A stretch of DNA of 64,000 nucleotides from Phoronis australis (Eukaryota; Phoronida; Phoronidae): the NCBI GenBank assembly GCA_002633005.1, contig NMRA01000111.1:52360-116359 (forward strand). Direction: 5' to 3'. The notes below the pieces were generated by a model. It saw nothing but the letters and a program-made list of their open reading frames with translations. It was not told where the DNA came from and searched no databases. Below are positions 49,501 to 57,292 of this stretch, one piece after another; the first letter of the stretch is position 1; each line of letters starts with the position of its first letter. The translations under genes were made by a program, and so were the position numbers.

Positions 49501-52500
49501 CTGTTCAGCATGCACTCGAGAGACAACAAACACAGGAGCCAGGAGTGGCACTATAGGTGGCAGCATGCAGTCACTGTCTATTTATGAATTGTAATGTCAT
49601 CTTGAAAGTCCACGAATTTCAACTACGTTTATGTCACGCACAAGATGAATGGACTCATACAGAACTGCACTTGTCGTTGAAATAGAAATTCTGTGACTGA
49701 TACAGACATCCAAACAAACTTCCTTTATAGGTACAATGTACATTTGAATTGCACATGTGAACTCATCTCCCATATGAAAACATTGTGTTTGCCGCAAGCA
49801 TGCCACCAACACGCACCAACCTTACAGCAAACATTCTGTTTGTAGCAATCAGCGGAATGTTTAGGATTAGTCATCCTTTCAGATTGAGCAGACTAAAGGT
49901 TTTCAAATTCACTTCAAATTTTTGACAGGTAAAAAAGCAACGTGTTGTTTCAAATATCTATGTGATGACCTAAGTCTTGCAAGTTCGCTGACCCAATGCT
50001 GGTTCACCTTGATCAGAAAACCTAGCTAGAGTTCAACAAATCATCATAAACTTGCTGTAAATCTTTCCCAAGTTCTCTATATTTCGTCATAAAACAATTG
50101 CCGAGCATTTCTACATAGTATTACGCACTGATTTTGCAATAAAACATTGTCTGTGAACCACTCAAAAGAAAAAAGCCGCTGTTCTCGGGTACTGTCCTGG
50201 TAATTTCTCCTTATTCGGCTTTTGATGAAAGCAGATCATCAGAAACATTGTTTGAACATATGTCATGGTTGGATGAAAAATTCCGACTCTCGTCTATTCA
50301 TTTCCGGCTTTAGTTTAATCTGCAACTTGGTCATTTGCCAGGTTGTGAAACAAAATTTGAGGTCACTTTGGACAACTTCAGGTGGCCAAAGCAACAGATT
50401 TTGCATAACTTAAACATTCAGTGTTTAGCAAAGCTGTGGCACTTGATTTTAAATCAAATATCTTATAACTTGAGATGTGGCGTTGTTGTCAATTTACATT
50501 GCGAGCTACAGTCACCAGTTGAGGCAGTTACTAATGTTTCCTTCTTTTGTATATTTTTTCAAAAGCAATGATTTAGTCTATCAAAGCAGCAAAAATATAT
50601 TTTAAATCTGAAACTAGAGGCGTGGGGTCCAGTGCTTTCCTGATATTATGTGACTCACTATAGGAAGAGTTAAATCTGGCCGAGCAGGTCCTCAGCACTT
50701 GCTGTAACATACAAAGATGCACGCGCGGCATTTCTTAATCAAATGGTAAAGCAGGTAAGTACGCCATAGCACCTTGCCACCATTCCTGGCTCGCGTTTCC
50801 CCGATTGACCTATCGCCAGGATTTTGAGTGACGGCTTAACTGACAATTTAGAAACTCATCATTCTTGACACACCTTCGTTTCCAAGCAACCATTTTACCC
50901 CACAAACAACACGTTGCCAGGTAAAACTTATTGTTTTTTAGTCGACATTATGCAAGGGGGCGGAGCTTACGATAGGTCAATTGTGACGACCACATTCTCC
51001 ATTTGGTGACTTGGGAACTTTGCCAGGTCGCATTTAACCAGTTGAGCGAAGTGTTAATCCCTGAAGTTTTATACATATTTCAAAATGAAGACGACATTTT
51101 CAGTACATGTAACCTTAAGCCTAGCTGTTTAAACCTAGAAAAGATTGAAAATGATATTTACAGGTGTAAATCAGACTTAAGACCATTGAAGTTTATATGT
51201 AAAAATACGGCAAAGGTTAAGAGAGTGATTACATTAATTTGTCAGTCCTGCATTAATCCTTGTCATACACTAAGTCCTCAAGATAATCTAGGAGGCTGGA
51301 ATACAATGGACCACAGACTGGGTTAACACCACAGCATGGCACTGTGAGTTACAGAAAGACATTAGCTTCATTACTAGTGACTGACTGTGAAGTACTTTGT
51401 ACAACAAAACATTCTGCGCTAACAACGGGACTGCAGTGTGATATCAGGGATATTGCTGTAGATAATAAGGACAATTTACATGAAAAATAAATGTTTTCCA
51501 CCAAAAGGTTCGCTAAGTTGATAGTTTAAGAGTCAGTAGAAACACCGCTGTTTTGTGACATTTTATCATGTTTAGCTGTGGTCTGAAACTTCTTTGGTCT
51601 ACTCGAAAATTTGCTATGATAGTCGAAAATGTTAGCCAATGAATCACATCAAAGATCGATTCTGAATTATCCCATGTTAACGCGATATGCTTGCAAGTCA
51701 TGAGGAGGGCTGTTCTCGGTTAGTGTTCTTTTTAACTTGATTTGGCAATAACCAAATAACTGTCGGATTCATGCAAGTTGCTTTATATTTCATGGGCGGT
51801 GCACCATAGTGGGCTGATGGCAATAGCCCCCACTTATTTCAGTGTTGTGCCACCCATGTAGTTGCCAAGCAACTGCCGAGAAGTGTAAAAACTCAGCTCA
51901 CATGCATTGGACATTCCAGGTCGCAATTTGCGACTTGATATGAGCTAGCAAAAATCTCAGCTCGCATTTCCAAATTTCAGGTCGGAAATGCAACCTGCAG
52001 CTTGCTATGTCAAGCCCTGCCTTATATTTCCCTCTGGGTTTCAATAAGCTTTGCTATTTCCCAACAGACAAATGCTGAATATTATGGAATTATGACTTAC
52101 GATTTTACAATGCATGTACTACTTGTATCAAGTTCACGCAAGCATTGTTACTGTTTTAAAAAGAAAAACGAAGTTTTGTGGAAAAAATGCAGTGAAAATG
52201 GTTTTACGTTGTAAGAGAAATGTTGGTCATCTGTAAAGGACTTTGAAAACTGTACCACTTAAACTTGCCACAGATACGTACATTAGCAAGGCTAATGATG
52301 TTACGGACTTAAAATACTCGGCATTTTTTCACTCAGGGTGCACACTTTGGTTTCAGAAATGGCATTTCAGTTTTAATTTCAGCTTTCAGACTTATTTTAT
52401 TGGATTCAACATGACATATGGAATATCAGGTTAAATTTTTGTGAAGTAACCTCATTTAGTTTTTAAGATTTGGCCTGTTGAAATGACAAAAATAAGAAAT

Positions 52501-55500
52501 TCGGGATACGGAGAATACATCATTGGTATCATTACATCCATGTTGGAAAAGACTTAAATCTGGCTTATTAACAAGAAAGTTTATTACTCTGGTAGCTCAT
52601 GTACTTGATCACTGAACATCAATATTAAACAAGAGCAACGCAGAGCGTTGAAATGCGCCCACAATTGCACCGTATACGGTATCCTTCTAGGGTTGTTTAT
52701 TGGTACCATAAAGTGGCCAGTAGAGGGCATATATGTAGTATGTTGTACTTTGCCACTAGGAGGCGCCACAGTAATCAAAGTCACGGGAAATTCAGCGTCA
52801 ACCGTCCTCTTCATAGTAAGAACATACATGCCAATTTTCACAATCATACTTAGAGCGGTTTGGTTGATAGAGGGGTGGACGCCAAAAAACAGACTCAAAA
52901 ACAGTAAAAATGGCCACTGGGTGTCGCAAACTAGGTCGAATCCATCCGAAAACGGGAGGATAGCGTCATCGCACTAATAGGTGCCTACATACCAAATTTC
53001 ATGAAAATCCGTTAAGGACTTGTGAAGATACAGAGGTAAACGTAAAAAAATAAAATTGCCACTAGGGGGCACACTGGTAGGCGGATCCGTCCAAAAGTCG
53101 TCATCGTCTGTTGTTAACATAATATAAATACACTTATTAAATTTCGTAAAGATCCTGCGAACGGTTTAGGAGATACAGCCATAGGCGCAAAAAAAAAAAA
53201 ACTGCCACTAGGAGGCGCCACAGTAGTCCAAATCGTCTGAAAATCATTGTCAGCTGTCTTCTTTATAGTAAGCACATACACGCCAATTTTCACAATCATC
53301 CTTTGAGCGGTTTGGTTGATAGAGGGGTGGACGCAAAAATACAGACTCGAAAACAGTAAAAATGGCCACTAGGTGGCGCAAACTATGTCGAATCCATCTG
53401 AAAACAGGAGGATAGCGTCATCTCACTAATAGGTGCCTACATACCAAATTTCATGAAAATCCGTTCAGGACTTTTGAAGATACAAAGGTAAGCGTAAAAA
53501 ACTAAAATTGCCACTAGGGGACACACCGGTAGTCGGATTCGTCCGAAAGTTCGCACATGCCGTCCCATTCATGAATGGAACATATGTGCCAAATTTCATG
53601 AATGTATGTCAAAGGGTTTTGGAAATAGAGCAGCGGACGCCGGACGGACGCCGCCCGGACGGACGGAGATGACGGCATAATGCGTCCACATATAAATATG
53701 TGGGCGCATGAAAACTAGGTTCACACCTGTGTATGCTTCACAAGGTGTGGGTATACAAATAAAACATAGCAATTGTACTTAATCCTTAGACATACTTAGC
53801 ACTTAACTATCATCAGAGTCACATCACTGTCAAAAGGAATGCCTAATTCCATAAACTACCATCAAAGAAGTACAGGAAAACACTTTTCATTATCAGTAAA
53901 CATTGTTTGCACAAATAAATCTCACATAACACAGAGGTCAGTGAGTGGCTACGGAGAATACAAAATGCGAAGGTAACTATTTGTGGGAAGAAAAATACTG
54001 GAGCAATGCAATAGAATTTGTTTACTTGTCAATACTACTACTTCTGAATTACAAAAAACAGTTGTGTTTAGAAAAAGGGAGATAATACCGTCTTAATTTT
54101 CTTCACACTTGTGCAAATACAAAAATATAACATAACGGAAATTAAAATTTTATCCTAGGACATAATCAGCTCTTAACTATCATCAGAGTCACATCACCAT
54201 AAATGGGATGCCTATTTCCATCAACTACCCTCTAAAAAATACAGAATGTACTTTTCATCATCAGGAAACACTGAATGCATAGATCTCACATAATACAGAG
54301 GTCATGGAGGGGGCTACGGAGAATATGAAATATGCAGATACCTGTTTATGAACACTTGAGCAATGCAATAGAATTCATTTACTTGTTAATACCAACACTT
54401 CTGAATGACCAAAGAACATTCATGTTTTATTAATAACAAGTTTAAACTGAAAAAGTAATTTTAGCTAAACTTGCCTCAAGTCCCACCCATAATTTTTTTA
54501 ATTGTTCTTGTCTTGGAGAGTTTATTTGTTTCTATTTCCTCAGTACATGCACCTAGATACAAGTTTTTTCAAACCATGTACTAACAATTCAAAGTTAGGG
54601 GCTACGGAGAATACAGGCTGCTACGGAGAATACGAAAGACATTTTTGCTTATGATCAATTCAAATCCAGGGCTTGGTCTAATACTTTTTGTGGGCCAAAA
54701 ATAGCTTCAAGATTCCCAATGTGCAGTATCAAATATCTTTTATTTATGGAAGAATTTAATGGAATTCAGACAAGGCTACGGAGAATACACAGTTTTTCTT
54801 AGGTGACTGTGATATTATTTGGTTGAGGAATCCAATCACTAGGACATCTGGTACAAATATATGGTTTCTAAATCAAATTCTATATACCATCAACCATTAA
54901 AGAACACAGTTCAAAACACTAGTAATGCTTTTTTTCAGGCATGGCTGTAGGAGAAGGAGTATATGCAAATTTACGTGTTTTGCATAACATTGACATTATT
55001 TTGCAAGTGTGCCTGAAAATTACTTTTGACTTTTCAGATCCCTGGAATTTCCTGAAGAAAAACAAGAAATACATGTTAGGATCATGAAAAAACATTAAAT
55101 TTCCATTAAATGTATGATTTAATTAAATGCCATATGTATTAAAAACATGCAAATGTTTCGGTGAAACAAAATAACGATGGATTTCTGGCTATTTTCAGCT
55201 ATATCAAGGATTACTCTGGCCATGATTAACATTTTTTCAGACTTTAAAATGCGTAAATGTCATAAGTAGCGGTGCTTAAACAAGATCATCATACAAATAT
55301 CTGTCAAAGGTGAAGGAATTCTGTCAATATGATTGCATAACATAAAAAAATCTAAATTTGCACCCGGACTCCTGAGTGAAAAAATGGGTAATTTGTTTAC
55401 AATATGACGACATTGAATTACACATATGATTTTGGTATTGTTCGATTCCTTGCAACGTTATCTTTCTAAAAATACAACGAATTTTTTCCTACCCCGCTCC

Positions 55501-57050
55501 CTTAGTATTTTATCATGAAATTTCTGCTCGCACTATTTCCCAGTACTCGGTAGTAACACCGCCATGTTGGAATGAAAGGAGTCACCTGGCGGTCAAAAAC
55601 TGAACTAATCTACCGACTTCTGCAGATTGTCGCTTTTCATAGGTTCAAATTGACCGAGACCCGTCTATCCGCCCTGCCTGAGTTACGGTCCCAAGGGTTC
55701 GAATTCGGTGCTATGGTGACCCTGGTACGCATCTGCTAGCAAGAATCCACGAAAACTGAAGCGGGGCTTGTTTTTGAGGTTCAACTTGGTGAAAAGGGTT
55801 TCAATTCAAACAATTTTCGTGGAAAAATGGTCAAATGGTCACAATTACAAAAATTGGAAAAGGTGAAATGCCGCCGCTACTTGTTTCTCCATATTATGTC
55901 GGGAAAACTTTAGCGGGAATCTCGCGCTGGCAAACACCATTCAGAATCGATGATGCTGTTTCATTCATTATAGCAACAGGTGTCGCTGTAATCTTGAGTT
56001 GAGCTAACATGGCGGTGTCAATCGGGAAATAGTGCGAACCAAAATTCGACGATAAAATACGGAGGAAATGCGGTAGGGGATACATTTATGTATTTTTGGA
56101 AAGATAATGCTGAAAGGAATCGAACGATACCAAAATCATATGTGTAAGTCAATGTCGTCATATTGTAAATAATTACCAAAAAATGCCGTAATGTGTTAAT
56201 AATGTCGTGAACGTGTATTCTCTCGTTGTGTGGCGTCATGTGGTGTTGTCTTTGTTCGTCTCTGTGTGTGTGGTGTTGACATAGTGAGCCAGTGATAGGT
56301 CACGTGACTCTGGGCACGAGGGGGAATCGGGGAGTCTATGAAAGGGTGTGGACCTAGATAGACGTTCTGGAGAGTGTAACTAGAAGCGCTCTTACAAGTG
56401 TGACACTGATGGCAAGCCCGGACAAGAAGTTGGGTAAGTTGGCTGTCTCTGAGGAATTATAGGCCGCGTTACTATAATAATAACCCCATGTTCCTATGTG
56501 TATGGTTCATTTGATTTTATTTGCTGTATTTTGAAATGAGTAACTTTTTGTGGGGATGTACTATCGCCCCTGTATGCCTGTGGCATCCAGGGCGATGTAA
56601 TTGCCTAGTCTTCATACAACTAGCTGGCTGGCTAGGCAATTCCAAATCACTTTAACCTCGACTTCTTCACTTCTACATCGATCAGTAAAAATGTCCCATT
56701 AAATAATGGTTTTTAGTCAGCAGCAGCGGCTAATTTTTTTCTTTTTTCTTTTTTCTCAGCTGTCCGTTTTCCTGTTACTCGCCAAATCGAGCTAGCCAGT
56801 GAATTAGAAAATTCTGGAACTGTAGAGAACAGTTGAACTGGTCGGCGAGACATCAAATGGAACCCACGTGCCAGACAAATGGCAAAAGGCGAGAGAAGTT
56901 AAAGTAAACTCACATTTTCATTGTTCCCTTTGGACCTAGGTTTGTTCTGAGTACATCTTGAAGTCCTCTTGCAGCACTAATGTTCATTTGGAGGGCTTGT
57001 GCCGCCCTAGCAACTTCTGCTTTTGGGTTCAATGCTTTCACAGCGGCCAT
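30331..57050 (-). CDS. CCT6: T-complex protein 1 subunit zeta (CCT6), complete, 14 exons
   Basis: Subunit zeta of the TRiC/CCT chaperonin, the cytosolic ATP-driven double ring that folds actin, tubulin and WD40 proteins. Exons in transcript order: 56914-57050, 41309-41372, 40404-40598, 39635-39748, 39071-39174, 38323-38433, 37744-37903, 36920-37002, 36365-36461, 35193-35340, 34077-34169, 33353-33496, 31465-31537, 30331-30403. They total 1596 nt: 531 residues plus TAG, the same length as human CCT6A as I know it. Motifs: [10 protein letters not shown] (about 37-46) and GDGTTSNVL (about 89-97) for nucleotide binding and hydrolysis, PGAGAFE (about 409-415), and the end GLSSLKG. In the C-terminal [11 protein letters not shown] a Leu replaces the usual Trp. 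Start [16 protein letters not shown] is the family N-terminus. All junctions are GT-AG with matching phases. It converges with NCoR and diverges from POR. Confidence 0.97.
31916..33243. mobile_element. Harbinger-like MITE, longer copy with TCA duplication
   Basis: Same termini as 26333-26896 (GGGCTGTTCCAGCAAAA and GCTGGAACAGCCC), flanked by TCA at 31913-31915 and 33244-33246. 1328 bp long because of extra interior, including the repeated segment at 32100-32620. It sits in the CCT6 intron between exons 12 and 13. Confidence 0.75.
32100..32620 (+). repeat. Degenerate tandem segment inside the longer MITE
   Basis: About three divergent copies of a 150-170-bp unit carrying GTCAAAAACTAA, a CCAAATTTCATCATGATC block and TTTGAGATAAT. 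Similar wording (ACCAAATTTCATGAAAATCC) occurs in the 52620-53710 repeat. Probably a separate element captured by the MITE. Confidence 0.45.
34195..34560 (+). repeat. Degenerate about 40-bp tandem array in CCT6 intron
   Basis: Eight to nine diverged units of the type GATGAACTCAGCAGACTATG followed by TTGAGATAATGA. Between CCT6 exons 10 and 11. Confidence 0.8.
35800..36185. repeat. Dispersed repeat, expanded copy (about 24-bp units)
   Basis: Same family as 5930-6270. The core 35940-36130 is a degenerate array of units like ATGCTTGGATAATATCAGCC and ends AAGGATTATTCAAGTT. It lies in the CCT6 intron between exons 9 and 10. Confidence 0.55.
38578..39070 (-). repeat. CCT6: About 120-bp tandem array abutting the CCT6 exon 5 donor
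   Basis: Four or more diverged units containing CAAAGCCACAAGTCCCACCC, AGAGCAACATGRCCTA, TTTGTGTTCA and ATGTCAGAGCTACATGACCT. The unit next to the exon supplies the exon 5 splice donor (minus strand GTAGGTCATGT at 39070 downward). The unit near 38825 carries the identical donor context. Confidence 0.8.
39467..39583 (+). repeat. 25-bp tandem repeat, about 4.6 copies
   Basis: Unit CACAGTACCAGTAACTGCTA plus GTCCA at 39467, 39492, 39517, 39542 and a partial from 39567. In the CCT6 intron between exons 4 and 5. Confidence 0.9.
42024..43833. mobile_element. 1.8-kb TA-flanked inverted-repeat element (CCGTAAACG termini)
   Basis: Begins TA-CCGTAAACGTTCGGGTTAAC and ends in the exact inverse GTTAACCCGAACGTTTACGG-TA; the terminal inverted repeat is at least 24 bp and perfect. 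Next to both ends are arrays of GGGCGGTTAA/GGGCGCTTAACCGA motifs in several copies (42050-42200 and 43640-43815). The interior 42210-43620 shows no transposase. TA duplication and TIRs suggest a Tc1/mariner-like or related DNA element. Decayed relatives: 40970-41135 and 44815-44978. Confidence 0.75.
43933..44115 (+). pseudogene. Truncated paralogue of the nested GPCR (5' fragment)
   Basis: The frame from 43933 reads [20 protein letters not shown], then SNNSVS, and continues into a hydrophobic [12 protein letters not shown]. This matches the start of the intact GPCR 4.6 kb downstream ([18 protein letters not shown], then ANGSL and a TM1). Nucleotide similarity extends to about 44115, where a hAT-like element begins; the frame already meets a stop at 44095-44097. 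It is wedged between two mobile elements, the TA-flanked element ending at 43831 and the hAT-like element from 44116. It looks like the relic of a tandem duplicate broken by transposons. A short similarity just after 46305 may be the next piece. Confidence 0.7.
44116..46305. mobile_element. hAT-like 2.2-kb non-autonomous element with subterminal AGGTCGCA motifs
   Basis: Ends CAGGGCTCGAC and GTCGAGCCCTG are perfect 11-bp inverted repeats; CAGGG-type termini are known for hAT elements. The flanks share GCATAA. Within 150 bp of each end lie repeated AGGTCGCAWWTTGCGA and CAGCTCGCATT motifs in both orientations, as expected for transposase-binding subterminal repeats. No transposase frame. A piece of the GGGCGCTTAA-type element is nested at 44815-44978. 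It interrupts the GPCR relic at 43933-44115. Confidence 0.65.
47215..47520 (+). mobile_element. Penelope-like element 3' remnant (GIY-YIG end)
   Basis: Frame from 47281 reads [20 protein letters not shown], then [20 protein letters not shown], the conserved C-terminal tail of Penelope-like element proteins after the GIY-YIG nuclease. It is followed by a stop (about 47473) and ACAGACTGAAACGTCGAAC, typical of sequence downstream of such ORFs. Strongly 5'-truncated. Confidence 0.65.
48512..49594 (+). CDS. Intronless rhodopsin-class (family A) GPCR, peptide-receptor-like, nested in CCT6 intron 1
   Basis: A 360-residue seven-transmembrane receptor in one exon. It has a short N-terminus with possible N-glycans at N2 and N25. 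TM1 (about 37-62) has IGNALT; TM2 (74-96) has LACFD; C111 at the start of TM3 could pair with C184 in ECL2. The TM3 end reads TDRM (134-137) in place of DRY. TM5 has P210. TM6 has TTIPH instead of CWxP. TM7 ends [16 protein letters not shown] instead of NPxxY, a pattern known from FMRFamide-receptor and GPR139-like receptors. Cysteines after helix 8 could be palmitoylated. Start: an in-frame TAA lies at 48485 and this is the first ATG. A TATA-like CTATAAGG is near 48454. Ligand unknown; peptide is inferred. No frame break. Confidence 0.88.
   Translation: MNETDMNFKLTYPGDISENFSNYANGSLIERGNVRKTSLIFLVLNSIYFTISLIGNALTLCVFTRKSSRKRSSSMYFINLACFDTIVLFLHFLKVCVFRVHPETISHPVVCIIWRSCLQNSRKISNWTLVALTTDRMIAVLFPFRAITMCTAKRAVCVIIAIISIMSVTAVKNVWLVSVDNGFCAAYNKLYMDIVRPFTLIELGIEGLIPSSLILILNISILVGLAKQRAQMSRQNEGFMQNNFRRDRQITWMLLFVTFVFLITTIPHLLFRILRIQGVICPLPNHGPGSKVCKRVMDSLQSLKMCSYAVNFILYCIQGSTFRKELKLVFCSACTRETTNTGARSGTIGGSMQSLSIYEL
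50138..50143 (+). terminator. Candidate poly(A) signal of the nested GPCR
   Basis: AATAAA about 545 bases after the GPCR stop, on the same strand, the nearest canonical signal I see. Use is inferred. Confidence 0.35.
51425..52019. mobile_element. 3' fragment of a second copy of the hAT-like element
   Basis: Matches 45775-46305 over about 530 bp (GATATCAGGGATATTG, AGGGCTGTTCTCGGTTAGTG, AACTCAGCTC) and ends GTCAAGCCCTGC. Its left half was not found. It carries a 67-bp insertion at about 51793-51859 whose ends CATGGGCGGTGCAC and GTGCCACCCATG are inverted repeats. Confidence 0.7.
52620..53710 (+). repeat. Interspersed repeat with internal tandem duplication and GGACGCCGGACGG tail
   Basis: Contains two roughly 480-bp tandem variants (about 52750-53100 and 53205-53520), each with GCCACTAGGGG/AGGCGC blocks, GATAGAGGGGTGGACGC and ACCAAATTTCATGAAAATCC. 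It ends in a GGACGCCGGACGGACGCC-type tail and ATGTGGGCGCATG, which is the reverse complement of its opening GCGCCCAC region. Non-coding; it resembles 3' ends of RTE-like non-LTR elements or derived SINEs, but the class is inferred. Confidence 0.55.
53760..54420 (+). repeat. Tandem duplication of about 390 bp
   Basis: Segment starting CTTAACTATCATCAGAGTCACATCAC at about 53805 recurs at about 54172; both copies then share ATAC(A)GAGGTCA, GGCTACGGAGAATA and GAGCAATGCAATAGAATT. Diverged, so old. Within CCT6 intron 1. Confidence 0.75.
55386..56177. repeat. Large imperfect inverted repeat (arms about 180 bp, loop about 430 bp)
   Basis: Left arm 55386-55570 and right arm 56004-56177 are reverse complements: ACAATATGACGACATTGA / TCAATGTCGTCATATTGT, CATATGATTTTGGTAT / ATACCAAAATCATATG, GCACTATTTCCC / GGGAAATAGTGC, CACCGCCATGTT / AACATGGCGGTG. 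This could form a long hairpin in RNA. It lies 0.7 kb downstream of CCT6 exon 1 in transcription order. May be a foldback element. Confidence 0.8.
56914..57050 (-). CDS. CCT6: CCT6 exon 1
   Basis: Encodes [34 protein letters not shown] and NLGPKGTMK; the final Met codon is completed by exon 2 at 41372. The donor reads GTGAGT. This exon is separated from the remaining 13 by a 15.5-kb intron and is easily missed because it has only 45 full codons. The ATG at 57050-57048 lies about 25 bp from a TCTCGCGAGA promoter motif, so the 5' UTR is probably short. Confidence 0.95.
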
Positions 57051-57074
57051 TATTGAAGATAAGGTATCGTTTTT

Positions 57075-57084
57075 TCTCGCGAGA
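57075..57084. promoter_or_regulatory. TCTCGCGAGA core-promoter palindrome upstream of CCT6
   Basis: An exact TCTCGCGAGA palindrome lies 25 bp upstream of the CCT6 ATG. This motif is known from TATA-less, often bidirectional housekeeping promoters in vertebrates. Its role here is inferred from sequence and position. Confidence 0.5.
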
Positions 57085-57284
57085 CTTTCTATTTTAGTCT
57101 CAAAACAAAAATTTAAATTTAAATATCATTAGAAAATATTTTAATTGTTATCTATTTAAGTTTAAAAAAACAAAATTGTGTTAAAATTATGCTTGGATAA
57201 ATTGCAACTATATTCAAATTAAGAGTGATGTTGAACACAAATGATCATGGTACAAGACTATGACCTATTTTGTGCCCGTGAACG

Positions 57285-57292
57285 TGACGTCA
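57285..57292. promoter_or_regulatory. CRE-like palindrome TGACGTCA
   Basis: A perfect 8-bp CREB/ATF-type palindrome in the space between the CCT6 and POR starts, about 235 bp from the CCT6 ATG. Function not shown. Confidence 0.35.

Larger units (their letters stand above)
41373..56913 (-). other. CCT6: CCT6 intron 1 (15.5 kb), host of a GPCR gene and many elements
   Basis: Contents by position: TA-flanked element 42024-43833; GPCR relic 43933-44115; hAT-like element 44116-46305; 46310-47210 nothing recognised; Penelope remnant 47215-47520; GPCR gene 48512-49594 on the other strand; 50150-51420 nothing recognised; hAT fragment 51425-52019; repeat 52620-53710; duplication 53760-54420; 54430-55380 mostly anonymous; inverted repeat 55386-56177. 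Exons 2-14 lie within only 11 kb, so this one intron is an outlier. Confidence 0.85.

Noticed and set aside
55690-55706. tRNA gene suggested by GGTTCGAATTC
   Set aside because: No A box or pairing T-stem and acceptor stem could be found around it; an isolated B-box-like string.
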